The notes: generated by a model from the sequence alone, not told the origin. Positions 42,828 through 55,192 are shown, counted from the first letter of the stretch. The stretch is 64,000 bases of DNA from MED-G105 sp050331095 (GCA_050331095.1 JBHJHE010000012.1:1-64000); one strand, 5' to 3'. Made by a program: numbers and translations.

Positions 42828-43336
42828 CGCAAACGCACCGCATCTGGTCCCTCGCCGAGGCGATCGTCGACAAGGCGGGCGCCGACGGCCTCACCCTCGC
42901 CGCCGCGGAAAGCTGCACGGGCGGGCTCGTCTGCGCGGCGATCACCGATGTGCCGGGATCCTCGGCCGTGCTCGACCGCGGGTTCGTCACGTATTCGAAC
43001 GACGCGAAGATCGACGCCGTCGACGTGCCCGCCGCGCTCATCGCCCGGTTCGGCGCCGTCTCGGCTCCGGTCGCGCGGGCGATGGCGACGGGGGCCCTCG
43101 CCCGCTCCAACGCCGACCTCGCCGTGGCCGTCACCGGCATCGCCGGGCCCGGCGGCGGCAACGCGCAAAAACCCGTGGGTCTCGTCTGGTTTGGGCTCGC
43201 CCTGCGCGGCCGCAGCCGCCCGCGCGTCGAACGGCGGGTCTTCGCCCATGGCGGCCGGGATTTCGTCCGCGGGCGCGCCGTCGAAACCGCGCTCGCCCTG
43301 ATCCTGCGCGGCCTTGGCGCTGACGATCCGGCTTAA
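42824..43336 (+). CDS. cinA: CinA family nicotinamide mononucleotide deamidase
   Basis: 170 residues from the GTG at 42824 (GTGA overlap with the ispDF stop), so the two are translationally coupled. Only the C-terminal CinA domain is present: TLAAAESCTGGLVCAAITD, PGSSAVLDRGFVTYSN, VAVTGIAGPGGG. The Ser/Lys nucleophile region in AESCTGG is intact. Single-domain proteins of this size deamidate NMN in pyridine nucleotide recycling (PncC). It ends by a 4-base overlap with the convergent CPBP gene. Confidence 0.92.
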   Translation: MTQTHRIWSLAEAIVDKAGADGLTLAAAESCTGGLVCAAITDVPGSSAVLDRGFVTYSNDAKIDAVDVPAALIARFGAVSAPVARAMATGALARSNADLAVAVTGIAGPGGGNAQKPVGLVWFGLALRGRSRPRVERRVFAHGGRDFVRGRAVETALALILRGLGADDPA

Positions 43337-43980
43337 GCGCGCGACCAGCGCATCGCCGACCATGCGGCGAGAGTGGCGCCCGCGTGGATCGCGACGGGCG
43401 CCAGAAGGCCGCCGCTGAAAAGATACGCCTCGCCAAGGACGAGGCCCGCGACGAATGCGTTCACGATCATCGCCGGCTTAACGTGCGCCAGTCCGAACGC
43501 GAGCGCCGTCAAGGCCACCGCCGCAGGCGCGCCGACGTCGCTCAAGAGCGCCAGGCCGACGCCGCGAAAGACGAACTCCTCGGCGACCGGCGCTGTGACG
43601 ATGAGGGTCGGCAGATCCTTCAGATCGCCGCTGCGAAACGCATGGGCGACGTCCGGCGGGAGATCGCGTTCGCCACGCCGCAGAGACCAGAGACTGACGG
43701 CGAAGAGCGCTGCGATCGATACGGCGACGACGGCGGCGACGCCGCCGTCGAACCGACCCAGCCGCAGTGCGTCGGCGCCGCCAGTCCCGTTGGCCGCGAG
43801 CGCGCCCGCGTACGCCGCCATCGCCAGCGGGCCGATCAGCCAATCGTAAACGCGGAACTTCTCGGCGGCGCCGGCCGGCGACCGACTCGTCCGAACGGCG
43901 TAGGCCCACCACAGACCGCCAACGACGAAGCCGAACGCCGCCGGCCCCAGCAGAATCAATGCGGTGGTTTGATGTTCCAT
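43333..43980 (-). CDS. CPBP family intramembrane metalloprotease
   Basis: 215-residue polytopic membrane protein. The CPBP motifs are in order: APVAEEFVFRGVGL, FGLAHVKPAM and HAGATLAAW. Six or so membrane segments. Second protein of this family in the window, not closely similar to the one at 7470. Its target is unknown; relatives process prenylated proteins or self-immunity peptides. It sits inside the conserved ispDF-lipA block between cinA and the START-domain gene, on the minus strand. Confidence 0.85.
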   Translation of the reverse strand: MEHQTTALILLGPAAFGFVVGGLWWAYAVRTSRSPAGAAEKFRVYDWLIGPLAMAAYAGALAANGTGGADALRLGRFDGGVAAVVAVSIAALFAVSLWSLRRGERDLPPDVAHAFRSGDLKDLPTLIVTAPVAEEFVFRGVGLALLSDVGAPAAVALTALAFGLAHVKPAMIVNAFVAGLVLGEAYLFSGGLLAPVAIHAGATLAAWSAMRWSRA

Positions 43981-44034
43981 CGGCTCCCTCCGGCAAGGGA
44001 GCGTAGGCGTTGACGCTGCGTCAGGAGCAAACGC

Positions 44035-44493
44035 TCAACGGCCGGTTCCGTAAAGCGCGTCGGCGCGCTCGACGAAGGCTTCGCCCATCCGCCCGAAGAC
44101 GTTTTCGACGGCGACGCCGGCGACCCGCTGCAGGAGCGGGTTCTTGAACTCGAAGTCGGCCTCGAAGCAGACCTCGCAGCCCTCGCCGTCGACGGGCCGG
44201 AACCGCCACGCGGTTTGAAGCTGCTTCAAAGGCCCGCGCACGAAGCCGGTGTCGATGGCGAGCCCGTCCCGGTCGAGGCGCGAGCGACTGCGGAACGATT
44301 CCCGAAACATACGATAGGCGACGACCATGTCGGCGACGATCGTTTCGACCGGCCCTTCGTCCTTTCGGTCGACGACGCGCAGCGCCCGGCACCAGGGCAG
44401 GAACGACGGATATCGTTCCACGTCCGCGACGAGGTCGAACATGGCGTTCGCGTCGTGCCGCACGCGGCGGCGGAAGGTGCGCCGGGTCGCCAT
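44035..44493 (-). CDS. COQ10/RatA-like START domain protein
   Basis: 152-residue polyketide-cyclase/START protein of the RatA/COQ10 group. Recognised by FRRRVRHDANAMFDLVADVE, RYPSFLPWCRALRV and RFRPVDGEGCEVCFEADF. COQ10 homologues bind ubiquinone or its precursors and support respiration. The E. coli relative was once called a toxin (RatA). In Alphaproteobacteria it is normally next to lipA, as here (11 bases away), and the two probably form one operon. Confidence 0.9.
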   Translation of the reverse strand: MATRRTFRRRVRHDANAMFDLVADVERYPSFLPWCRALRVVDRKDEGPVETIVADMVVAYRMFRESFRSRSRLDRDGLAIDTGFVRGPLKQLQTAWRFRPVDGEGCEVCFEADFEFKNPLLQRVAGVAVENVFGRMGEAFVERADALYGTGR

Positions 44494-44504
44494 CGCGGTG
44501 GACC

Positions 44505-45458
44505 TCAGGCGCGCGCGGCGCGAGCGGCCTTTAGCTTGGCGAAGTCCTCGCCGGCGTGATGCGACGAGCGCGTCAGCGGGCTCGCCGACACCATCAGGAA
44601 GCCCTTGGCGCGGGCGATGGTCTCGTAAGACTGGAACTCCTCGGGCGGCACGAACCGGTCCACGGCGGCGTGCTTGCGCGTCGGCTGGAGGTACTGGCCG
44701 ATGGTGATGAAGTCGACGCCGGCCGAGCGCATGTCGTCCATCACCTGCATCACCTCTTCCCGGCTCTCGCCGAGCCCGACCATGAGGCCGGACTTGGTGA
44801 ACTGCTGCGGGTCGCGCTCCTTCACTCGTTCCAGGAGGCGCAGCGAATGATAGTAGCGCGCGCCCGGACGGATCGAGAGATAGAGCCGCGGAACGGTCTC
44901 AAGATTGTGGTTGAAGACGTCGGGCCGCGCATCGATGACCGTCTCCGCCGCGCCGGCTTTGCGCAGAAAGTCCGGCGTCAGGATCTCGATCGTCGTGTCG
45001 GGGCTGCGCGCGCGAAGAGCGCGAACCACATCGGCGAAATGCGCTGCGCCGCCGTCGTCGAGATCGTCGCGGTCGACCGACGTGATGACGACATGGGCGA
45101 GCCCCATCTGCGCGGAGGCGTCGGCGACCTTAGCCGGCTCATCCGGATCCAGCGGGGCGGGCACGCCGGTCCGCACGTTGCAGAACGCGCAGGCGCGCGT
45201 GCAGGTGTCGCCCATGATCATCATGGTGGCGTGCTTCTTCGACCAGCACTCGCCGATGTTCGGGCACGACGCCTCTTCGCAGACGGTATGGAGGCCGCGG
45301 GCGCGAACGATCTCGCGGGTCTCCGCGTAACCCTTGGAGACCGGGGCTTTGACGCGGATCCAGGACGGTTTGCGCTGGATCGGCGCGTCCGGCCGGTTCC
45401 GCTTCTCCGGATGCCGCGCCGCGGGCGCGGCGGCCGTCTTGTCGAGCAAGGTCGTCAT
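44505..45458 (-). CDS. lipA: Lipoyl synthase
   Basis: 317-residue radical-SAM enzyme that inserts two sulfur atoms into octanoyl groups on E2 and H proteins. The auxiliary cluster cysteines are in CEEASCPNIGEC, and the radical-SAM motif CTRACAFC binds the second cluster. RSSHHAGEDF near the C-terminus carries the conserved serine. The start at 45458 (MTTLLDKTAAAPA) begins a short N-terminal extension usual for the family; an upstream ATG at 45575 would run into the preceding gene. The spacing to the START-domain gene downstream is 11 bases. Confidence 0.97.
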   Translation of the reverse strand: MTTLLDKTAAAPAARHPEKRNRPDAPIQRKPSWIRVKAPVSKGYAETREIVRARGLHTVCEEASCPNIGECWSKKHATMMIMGDTCTRACAFCNVRTGVPAPLDPDEPAKVADASAQMGLAHVVITSVDRDDLDDGGAAHFADVVRALRARSPDTTIEILTPDFLRKAGAAETVIDARPDVFNHNLETVPRLYLSIRPGARYYHSLRLLERVKERDPQQFTKSGLMVGLGESREEVMQVMDDMRSAGVDFITIGQYLQPTRKHAAVDRFVPPEEFQSYETIARAKGFLMVSASPLTRSSHHAGEDFAKLKAARAARA

Positions 45459-45520
45459 GCCAGGGAGATAACAGCGCCCCCGCCGGTTTGTAAGATGCGG
45501 CTGAATGGCCGATCGGGGCT

Positions 45521-47578
45521 TCAGCGCTGAAGTATCCGGCCGAAGGAATAGCCCGTGACGGCGACGACGATCCAACCGATGACGCTATGGATCCACGCGA
45601 TAATGCGGAAAATCTCGCTGAATTCGTCATTGCGCAGCCACGCCGCCTTGCGATCGACATAGGCGCGCAACGCGTCGGCGATCCCGGACGTCATGGCGTC
45701 CGGCGGCAGGCAGAGATGGTCTCGCCCATCGACAACGACCTCGCCGGTCTCCTTCGGCACCCAGTAGTCGGCCTGTTCCAGATCGAGAAACGGCACGAAG
45801 ACATCGAGCGAATAGACGAAAGGATTGAACGGTTCATACGGCACGTAGCAGCGCGTTTCGGCGTTCTCGCCGTCCGTTGGCGCGCTGACGGTCCCTTCCT
45901 CCAGATGCTTCAGTCGAATGGCTAGGGCGACGACGTCTTCCTTCGCGGGGCGCATATGGCCCGACGCGTCCGCGACGGCGAAGGCGCAAAATCCGCCGAA
46001 GACGACCGCAAGACTGGCGATCACGGCCCGCCCCGGCCGGCGCCCGTAGCCCCAAATCAGGCCGTAGATGACGTGCGACACGAGCGTGAGCAGGCCGCGC
46101 ACGAAACTGAACGCGGCCGAGACGAGCAGGCCGAGCGCCGCGACGCGATCCCCGAGCGTTCGGTTCTTCCCCGTCGCCTGGCGCCAGAACTGGTTGACGA
46201 GGTCGACGGCGCTTTCAATGAAAATGCTTTGGCAACGTTGCGTCTCTCGGCGCATGAAGACCTTGGACGCCTCGTCATGGTAGCCGAGGTTCTGAAAAAC
46301 GGTTTGTAGCTGATCCCAGGGCTGTTGTTCAAAGAAGAGGCCGAGGACCGGCGCCGGCTGGCGGTTCAGCCATTCGATGCGCCGGCCCGCATGCTCGAAC
46401 TGTCGCCCGCCTCGCGAGCTGCCGAGCGATCCATACTCAAAGCCGATGACGTGAAGCTTGCCCTTTGCCGGCCAGTAGTCGTGGTCGTCGGCGTAGTCGC
46501 CGACGCGCGCGTCGTTGAGAACAAGCTGGCCGCGGATTGCGCAGCGGCCAATCGTCAACGAGCGATCGACGCGCAAATGGTTCGCGACGACGTCGCCATT
46601 GATCGCCGTCTCGTTCAGGTAGACGTAGTCGCAGCGTAAATTGAGCATCCGGAGCGAACCATCGATCGTCGCGCCATGCGAGACGAACACCATCCGACCA
46701 ACGGACGCGTTCTCCAGAGTGACGAGAGGGTCCGATTCGCTTTCAGCCTCCGTTCGCCGCGCGGGTCGCCGCAGGTTGGCGGTGGCGAAGCTCAAAATGC
46801 CGCCGATTTCCGCTGAATAGAGGTTGATCCGACCGGCGCATACGAAGCCTTCCGGCTTCGCCTCTTTGGGCTCGCGGTTCTTCGCGTACCACTGAAACGG
46901 CCGCGTTTCGGAATTGTCCGTGACCGTCCTGTGAAACCCGTCGAGGCGGACGTGGCCGCCGACCTGGGCCATGTTTCCGAGGATCGCGTAGCCGGTTGAA
47001 CGCGGTTCGATAACCGCGCCGCGCAGATCGAAGTTTTTCGAGATCCGCACGTTCGACGCGTTCAGCGTGTCGTAGATCTTTGACCGTCGAAACCAGAGAA
47101 CGCCTTCAATGTCGGCGTTCTCCACATCGACCGTCACGCTGCGCTCGGGAGCGCACGAGAAGACGCAATCGTCGAAGTAGATCGACCGCGTTTGCGCGCC
47201 GCGCAGCGACAAGCCACCGCGAAACGCGCAGTCGACGAAGAAAACCGGATGTTTGAGCTCGACCCCCTCGAGAGCGACGGGCTCGTCGAACTCCGCGCCC
47301 TCGACGACCTCGAGGCCGACCGCCGCGAACAGTTTGTTTTTGAGATCGTCGAGCGACGTCTTGGTTTTCGGCGGCTTGTCTTTGTCTGGCCCGCGCGCCT
47401 TCAGCTCCGCGACGGGATCGGCGTAGACGCGGCGCGTCGCCGCCAGCACCGCGCGCGCGCTCTCGCCGCTGGGCCAAGCCCGCCGGTCCTCGTCAATGAC
47501 CGGCAGATCCGAAACATCGGAAAAAAATCGCTCGCGTTCGAGGAGCTCCTCGAAGCGCGTCGCCGCGTTCGCCGTCAT
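45521..47578 (-). CDS. Membrane-anchored right-handed beta-helix protein
   Basis: 685 residues. An N-terminal region of about 95 residues precedes a long series of short repeats (about 95-360) of the kind GxxxxxDxxFxGxLxLxxAxI, seen for example in VFFVDCAFRGGLSLRGAQT and AEIGGILSFATANL, typical of a right-handed beta-helix or pentapeptide-like fold. A helical domain (LQTVFQNLGYHDEASKVFMR) leads to membrane segments at about 475-540 and 655-680. In the loop lies the conserved FNPFVYSLDVFVPFLDLEQ. This layout matches a family sometimes labelled membrane-associated oxidoreductase without evidence of such activity. Function unknown. Confidence 0.65.
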   Translation of the reverse strand: MTANAATRFEELLERERFFSDVSDLPVIDEDRRAWPSGESARAVLAATRRVYADPVAELKARGPDKDKPPKTKTSLDDLKNKLFAAVGLEVVEGAEFDEPVALEGVELKHPVFFVDCAFRGGLSLRGAQTRSIYFDDCVFSCAPERSVTVDVENADIEGVLWFRRSKIYDTLNASNVRISKNFDLRGAVIEPRSTGYAILGNMAQVGGHVRLDGFHRTVTDNSETRPFQWYAKNREPKEAKPEGFVCAGRINLYSAEIGGILSFATANLRRPARRTEAESESDPLVTLENASVGRMVFVSHGATIDGSLRMLNLRCDYVYLNETAINGDVVANHLRVDRSLTIGRCAIRGQLVLNDARVGDYADDHDYWPAKGKLHVIGFEYGSLGSSRGGRQFEHAGRRIEWLNRQPAPVLGLFFEQQPWDQLQTVFQNLGYHDEASKVFMRRETQRCQSIFIESAVDLVNQFWRQATGKNRTLGDRVAALGLLVSAAFSFVRGLLTLVSHVIYGLIWGYGRRPGRAVIASLAVVFGGFCAFAVADASGHMRPAKEDVVALAIRLKHLEEGTVSAPTDGENAETRCYVPYEPFNPFVYSLDVFVPFLDLEQADYWVPKETGEVVVDGRDHLCLPPDAMTSGIADALRAYVDRKAAWLRNDEFSEIFRIIAWIHSVIGWIVVAVTGYSFGRILQR

Positions 47579-47712
47579 TCGATCCCCACGCCCCCGCCGC
47601 CCGCGCTTTCGGGCGTCGTCTATTCCGTCCGGGATTTTATACCGAACGGGCGCTGGGATTGAAGACGGGCCGCTCGTCTCGCTGCGGCCGCCGAAGCGGC
47701 GCGGCGCGCGCC

Positions 47713-48435
47713 TTAGAGAAGGCCTTCGACGATGCTGACGATCTCGTCGTACGGCCGGTGAATGACAGCGCCGTCCATCGGATCGCCGAGCGCCGTGTGG
47801 ATCGCCTCCCAGGCGTCGATCGAGCGGATATGCTTCACCGGGCCCGTCGCCGGCAACTTGGTGCCTTCCGTCGCGAAGCTGACGATCTCGCGCGAGACGG
47901 GCAGGCGCAGCCAGCGCCAGACGCGGCGGTTAAGCTCGCCCTTGCGATAGAGCGCCCAGCGCGGATCCGCCGTTCCCTTGTCGATCGACATGAAGAGCGT
48001 CTTGAAGTCGCCCGCGTCGACGAAGGCGAGCGCGCCGTTGTCGTAGGTGTAGAACCGCGGCGCGCGGGCCGGCTGAAAGAACGAAGCCTCGCCGAAGCCG
48101 CATTTGAGGTCTGCGACGGCGCGGCGTTTTTCGAGCGAACGGCGTTCGAACTGGGCGACCAGCCGCGGCCACTCGGTTCGGCCGACGACGACGAGCGCCA
48201 TGATCGCCAGAACGAAGTATCCCGACGCCAACGTAAGCGCCGTCATCGCGTCGCCCAAAGACGCCGCAAAGATACAGACCACCGGCGCGGTGAAGGCGAA
48301 CGTCGCCGCGATTGGCCGCTTGAACCCGACGAGATCCTCGCGGGCGAACTCCATCACGTTATCGACGAATTCCGCCGATTGGCGCAGCCGGACCTCGATC
48401 CGGCTCGGCAGTTGAACGCGTTGCGTCATGAGCAT
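47713..48435 (-). CDS. Hypothetical membrane protein
   Basis: 240 residues with two closely spaced hydrophobic segments (about 40-85), the rest hydrophilic and cytosolic: TEWPRLVAQFERRSLEKRR and RFYTYDNGALAFVDAGDFK. Not a family I recognise. The C-terminal region HIRSIDAWEAIHTALGDPMDG seems globular. It is convergent with nothing and lies 134 bases from the beta-helix gene on the same strand; a shared function cannot be shown. Confidence 0.6.
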   Translation of the reverse strand: MLMTQRVQLPSRIEVRLRQSAEFVDNVMEFAREDLVGFKRPIAATFAFTAPVVCIFAASLGDAMTALTLASGYFVLAIMALVVVGRTEWPRLVAQFERRSLEKRRAVADLKCGFGEASFFQPARAPRFYTYDNGALAFVDAGDFKTLFMSIDKGTADPRWALYRKGELNRRVWRWLRLPVSREIVSFATEGTKLPATGPVKHIRSIDAWEAIHTALGDPMDGAVIHRPYDEIVSIVEGLL

Positions 48436-48660
48436 GGCGAGACTCCAGGAACACGAATATTTGACGAGCCCGAGAGTGCGCGCCGGCGCGTTGAGAGCGA
48501 TTTGACGAGGGCTGGAGAATTTTCGGCGATTACGATCGATCCGGCGCGCTAATTGCGGCCCTCGCGGACGCTGCTCCCGCGGCCGCCGGATCTGTCGACG
48601 CCGGTGGCGTCGCGGCCGTTTTCGGCTAGGACGGGCGAACCTGTTTCATAGGAGCGACAG

Positions 48661-49773
<1,113 letters not shown>

Positions 49774-50567
49774 CGCCTGCGCCGCGCGAAAAGGTCGCGC
49801 GCGCGGAAACCGAGCGCCGCGACGCCTGTCAGGACGAAGAGCAGCCCGGTCAACGATGCAACGCGCACCAACGGATTGTTGAAGTCCTCGCGCGCATCGT
49901 AGTCCATGATGTGCAGCATCCAGAAGAAATCGAAGAGCCGCCAGTATTTGTTGCGCCGCTTCATGACGCGGCCCTCGTCGGGCGAGACGTAAAGCCGCGT
50001 CCGCGCCGGGTCGTCGAACTGCGCGCGCCACACCGGCCGGGGGCCGCGATACTCCTGGGGGGGAGCGCTCAGAAGATCGAGATCGACGATCGTCCCGTCG
50101 CCGAGGAAATCGTCCTCGGCGATTTTCCGGGCGAGATCGCGGCTGATCGGCGTCAGGCGCTCGCCCGTCATCGCGTCGAAGAGCGCCGTTTCCGCCGCGC
50201 TTTCGGCTTCGTAAACGGGCCGGCCGCGCCAGGTCTTGAGGCGCAACTCCTGCGCGCCGTCGAGCTGCGCGACGACGCCGCCCGGCGCAGCGTAGGCGCG
50301 AGCCTTCAGTTCGCGGGGATAGACGACCGCGGCGGTCGTTTCCCCGCGCACGAGGTCGAGCGGCAGCCATGTCATCACGAGGCCGCTCGCCAGCCAGGCG
50401 GTCATCTGCAAAAAGAGAAAAGCGGCGAAAAAGCCGTGTGCGGCGTAAACGCGGCGGCGCCAGCGATGCGCCCGTGGCGGGTCGACGCGCATGTCGCCCT
50501 CTCCAAACGAAACGGCGAGACGCGAGGGATTTCGCGTCCCGCCGCCAAACTATGCGCGAGCGAAGAT

Positions 50568-50864
50568 CTAGGCGCGCGCGCCGGAAAACGTCGACTGGCC
50601 GAACGCGCCGAGCTTGACGTCGCCCGAAATCGCGTCGCCGTCGACGGACCCGTTGAACTCAAGCGTCATCGGCATCGGGCTCGTGATGTCGGCCTTCCAC
50701 GCGACCTTGTCGCCGTCGACGGTCCCGTCCTTGATCTCGGTCGTGCCCGTGCTGCCGGACATCTCGCCGGTCAGCGCGCCGCCGTCGGCGTTTAGCGTCA
50801 CCGTCCCGTTTTGGTCGCCCATAGGCGTCTTGATCGTCATGTTCCACTTGCCGTCAACGGCCAT
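50568..50864 (-). CDS. Small beta-rich conserved hypothetical protein
   Basis: 98 residues predicted to be nearly all strands: GKWNMTIKTPMGDQNGTVTL, GGALTGEMSGS, KVAWKADITSPMPMTLEF and GDAISGDVKLGAFG. The pattern of repeating TGxxxG and DGxxxxWKxxIT matches small lipocalin-like hypothetical proteins common in Alphaproteobacteria. No signal peptide, hence cytosolic. Function unknown. AGGTATCGAATGG upstream offers a weak ribosome site. Confidence 0.7.
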   Translation of the reverse strand: MAVDGKWNMTIKTPMGDQNGTVTLNADGGALTGEMSGSTGTTEIKDGTVDGDKVAWKADITSPMPMTLEFNGSVDGDAISGDVKLGAFGQSTFSGARA

Positions 50865-50982
50865 TCGATACCTCCATGCGTCGGCGCGCGGTTCGGTATT
50901 GGGCGCGCCGCTAGCGCCACGCGTTACCGGCCGCAGTGCACAAAATAAAGACTGGGAGCTGCAGGAAAAGCAGTCGCCCGCC

Positions 50983-51105
50983 CTAAAAACGCGAGAGCGC
51001 CGTCTCCCCGAAAACGGACATCAGCAATGCGCCGGCGATGAAAATGGCGACGACGACGACGGCGAAGACGCCGGCCGCGCACAGATTTTCGACAAGATGC
51101 CGCAA
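50983..51105 (-). CDS. Predicted 40-residue single-span membrane protein
   Basis: Small frame starting with TTG at 51105 with GGGAG 6 bases upstream and ending in TAG. The product has a short charged head (RHLVENLCAAGVFAV start), one strong hydrophobic span (VVVVAIFIAGALLM) and a short tail. No frame of this size is excluded by an overlapping gene, and the ribosome site plus the span argue for a real gene. Unknown function. It lies between rpoD and the beta-rich gene in an otherwise 334-base gene-free stretch. Confidence 0.5.
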   Translation of the reverse strand: MRHLVENLCAAGVFAVVVVAIFIAGALLMSVFGETALSRF

Positions 51106-51122
51106 AGAGCCGCTCCCAAGCC

Positions 51123-51149
51123 GTTAACGAACGATAACAACTCGTTAAC
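51123..51149. promoter_or_regulatory. Perfect inverted repeat GTTAACGA/TCGTTAAC upstream of the small membrane protein
   Basis: Two 8-base arms, GTTAACGA (51123-51130) and TCGTTAAC (51142-51149), separated by 11 bases. The AT-rich arms contrast with the neighbourhood and the TTAAC core resembles half-sites of the cell-cycle regulator CtrA, though the spacing is not the classical seven. It sits upstream of the 40-residue protein and just after the rpoD terminator, so an operator is plausible. Confidence 0.4.
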
Positions 51150-51162
51150 AGGCCCGGAAGCG

Positions 51163-51192
51163 AAAACGGCGCCGCCTTTCGCTGCGGCGCCG
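51163..51192 (-). terminator. Intrinsic terminator after rpoD
   Basis: On the minus strand, 9-bp perfect stem CGGCGCCGC/GCGGCGCCG with an 8-base loop, followed by TTTT (plus-strand A at 51163-51166), 8 bases after the rpoD stop codon. Clear rho-independent terminator for the yqeY-dnaG-rpoD direction. Confidence 0.85.
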
Positions 51193-51199
51193 CGGACGA

Positions 51200-53176
<1,977 letters not shown>

Positions 53177-53236
53177 ACGCCCTTGATCTCCTTTGTTCGC
53201 GTCGTCGGCGGGGCCGCGCGCGTTCGCCAGTCGTTT

Positions 53237-55192
53237 TCAGTCGCGCCCGCCGCCGACGCTGCGGCGCATGCGCTCCAACGTCGCCGCCAATTCGCCGTCC
53301 GTTTCGGCCGCCTCGCCGTTATCGGAAGGGGCGCGCGTCGGCGCCGCGAGCGCGCGCCGCGCCAGCACCGCCGCCATCCAGCGTACTTCGCCGTCCGTGC
53401 TCGCGCGCGTCGCCGCTTCGGTTAGGTCCCTTAAGGCTTCCGTCGATAATCGATGAACGCGAAATGCGTCTACGCACCCCGCGACCGCTTCGTTCAGGCC
53501 GGCGCCGGTCCTCAGAAAGGATTGGGCGTTGAGGGCGGTGTCCGCCTCAAGCCGCCCGAGCGTCGCCGCCGAACGCGACTTTTGGAGATGCGAAGCAAGA
53601 TCGGCGCTGTCAAGCGCATCGTTGCTGTAAATCGCCGCGGTGGCGTCGTCCAAGAGCGCTCTCAGGTCCGGGTCGGCGACGTCCAAGGCCATGAAGTCGG
53701 CCTCAAGCGCCTCGATGACGCCGGGATGGCGCACGAGCGCCAGAACCAGCGTCGCCGCGTTGAGGTATCCGACCGGCGGGGCCTGACGCCGGAGCTTCTC
53801 CCCCGCGGCCTGGCCGGGCTCGAAGCCGGCGCGCGGGCCAGCCCCGCGCGACGGGCCTCGCCACGGATTCCGGCGCGCGTCACGGCCGGCGGGACCACGC
53901 GGCGTTTCGCGGGTCTGTCCCGCTTCGTCGCGGAGGCGCTTGGCGAACGCGGCGCCGTAGGCCTCGCGCACGTCGGCGTCGGCGATGGCGGCGACGAGAG
54001 CGCGCAAGCGGCGTTTGAAATCGGCCCGGCGTTCGGGGGTGTCCCGCGGGCCCGCCTCGGCCTCGCGCTCGAACGCGGTCGTCGCCAGCGGCTGGGCGGC
54101 GTCGATCGCGTCGCGGAACGCCGACGGGCCGCCGTCGCGAATCAAGTCGTCCGGGTCCTTGCCCGCCGGCAGGAACGCGAAATTTAGCGACTTGCCTGGC
54201 TTCAGAAGCGGCAGGGCCCGGTCGATCGACCGGTGCGCCGCCCGCCGGCCGGCCGCATCGCCGTCGAAGCACAAGACCGGCTCGTCGCAGGCCCGCCAGA
54301 GAAGCGCGAGCTGGCGTTCGGTGAGCGCCGTCCCGAGGGGCGCGACGGCCGTTTCGAAGCCCGCGCCCCAGAGCGCGATCACATCCATGTAGCCTTCGCA
54401 GACGATCAGCGGCGCGTCCTTCGCCGCCGCGCGCGCCGCCTCATAGCGATAGAGAACCGCGCCTTTCGTGAAGAGGGGCGTCTCGGGCGAGTTGAGATAC
54501 TTGGCGCGCGCGTTGGGGTCGAGCGCGCGGCCGCCGAAGGCGATGGCGTCGTCGCGCCGGTCGCGGATCGGGAACATGATGCGGCCGCGAAATCTGTCGT
54601 AGGTCTCGCCGCCGTCCTCCGGCCGAATGATGAGCCCCGCGTCGACGAGATCGGCTTCCCGGTGGCCGTCGGCGAGCAAACGCGACTTCAGCGCTGCGCG
54701 GGCCGCAGGCGCGAAGCCGATCGCGAATTCGCCGATTTGCGCGTCGGAGACTTCGCGCCGCTCCAGATAGGCCCGCGCCTCGCGGCCCGCCGGGCTTGCC
54801 AGCGCCTCGCGAAAAAACCTCGCCGCGGCGTTCGAGGCCGCCCGCAACCGCGCCAGGCGCTCCGCTTCGGCGTCGGACCGCTGCGGCGAGCGATCGTCCG
54901 ACGGCACGCTCATGCCCGCCTCCTCGGCGAGGCGCGCGACGGCCTCGGCGAAGGTCAGGTTCTGCGTCTCCTGGAGGAACGAGATGACGTCGCCGTGCTT
55001 GCCCGACGAGAAGCAGTGAAAAAAGCCCTTCTGGTCGTTGACGAAGAACGATGGCGTCTTCTCGTTCGTAAATGGCGAGCAGGCCGCCCACTCGGCACCC
55101 TGCTTGCGCAATTTGAGGTGTCGGCCGATCACATCCGACGGCCGAAGTCGGCTTTTCAACTCATCGAGAAACTCAGAGCTAAATCGCGGCAT
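53237..55192 (-). CDS. dnaG: DNA primase DnaG
   Basis: 651 residues. N-terminal zinc-type domain (1-100), RNA polymerase/TOPRIM core (about 110-430; LIVCEGYMDVIALWGAGFET, LCFDGDAAGRRAA, LPAGKDPDDLIR) and a C-terminal helicase-binding domain. In the N-terminal domain three of the four usual zinc ligands look replaced: WAACSPFTNEKTPSF has Ser and Thr at the first two ligand positions and FHCFSSGKHGD has Ser at the last, leaving one Cys. This kind of loss is, from memory, known in several Alphaproteobacteria. It synthesises primers for replication with DnaB. Encoded upstream of rpoD. Confidence 0.95.
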   Translation of the reverse strand: MPRFSSEFLDELKSRLRPSDVIGRHLKLRKQGAEWAACSPFTNEKTPSFFVNDQKGFFHCFSSGKHGDVISFLQETQNLTFAEAVARLAEEAGMSVPSDDRSPQRSDAEAERLARLRAASNAAARFFREALASPAGREARAYLERREVSDAQIGEFAIGFAPAARAALKSRLLADGHREADLVDAGLIIRPEDGGETYDRFRGRIMFPIRDRRDDAIAFGGRALDPNARAKYLNSPETPLFTKGAVLYRYEAARAAAKDAPLIVCEGYMDVIALWGAGFETAVAPLGTALTERQLALLWRACDEPVLCFDGDAAGRRAAHRSIDRALPLLKPGKSLNFAFLPAGKDPDDLIRDGGPSAFRDAIDAAQPLATTAFEREAEAGPRDTPERRADFKRRLRALVAAIADADVREAYGAAFAKRLRDEAGQTRETPRGPAGRDARRNPWRGPSRGAGPRAGFEPGQAAGEKLRRQAPPVGYLNAATLVLALVRHPGVIEALEADFMALDVADPDLRALLDDATAAIYSNDALDSADLASHLQKSRSAATLGRLEADTALNAQSFLRTGAGLNEAVAGCVDAFRVHRLSTEALRDLTEAATRASTDGEVRWMAAVLARRALAAPTRAPSDNGEAAETDGELAATLERMRRSVGGGRD

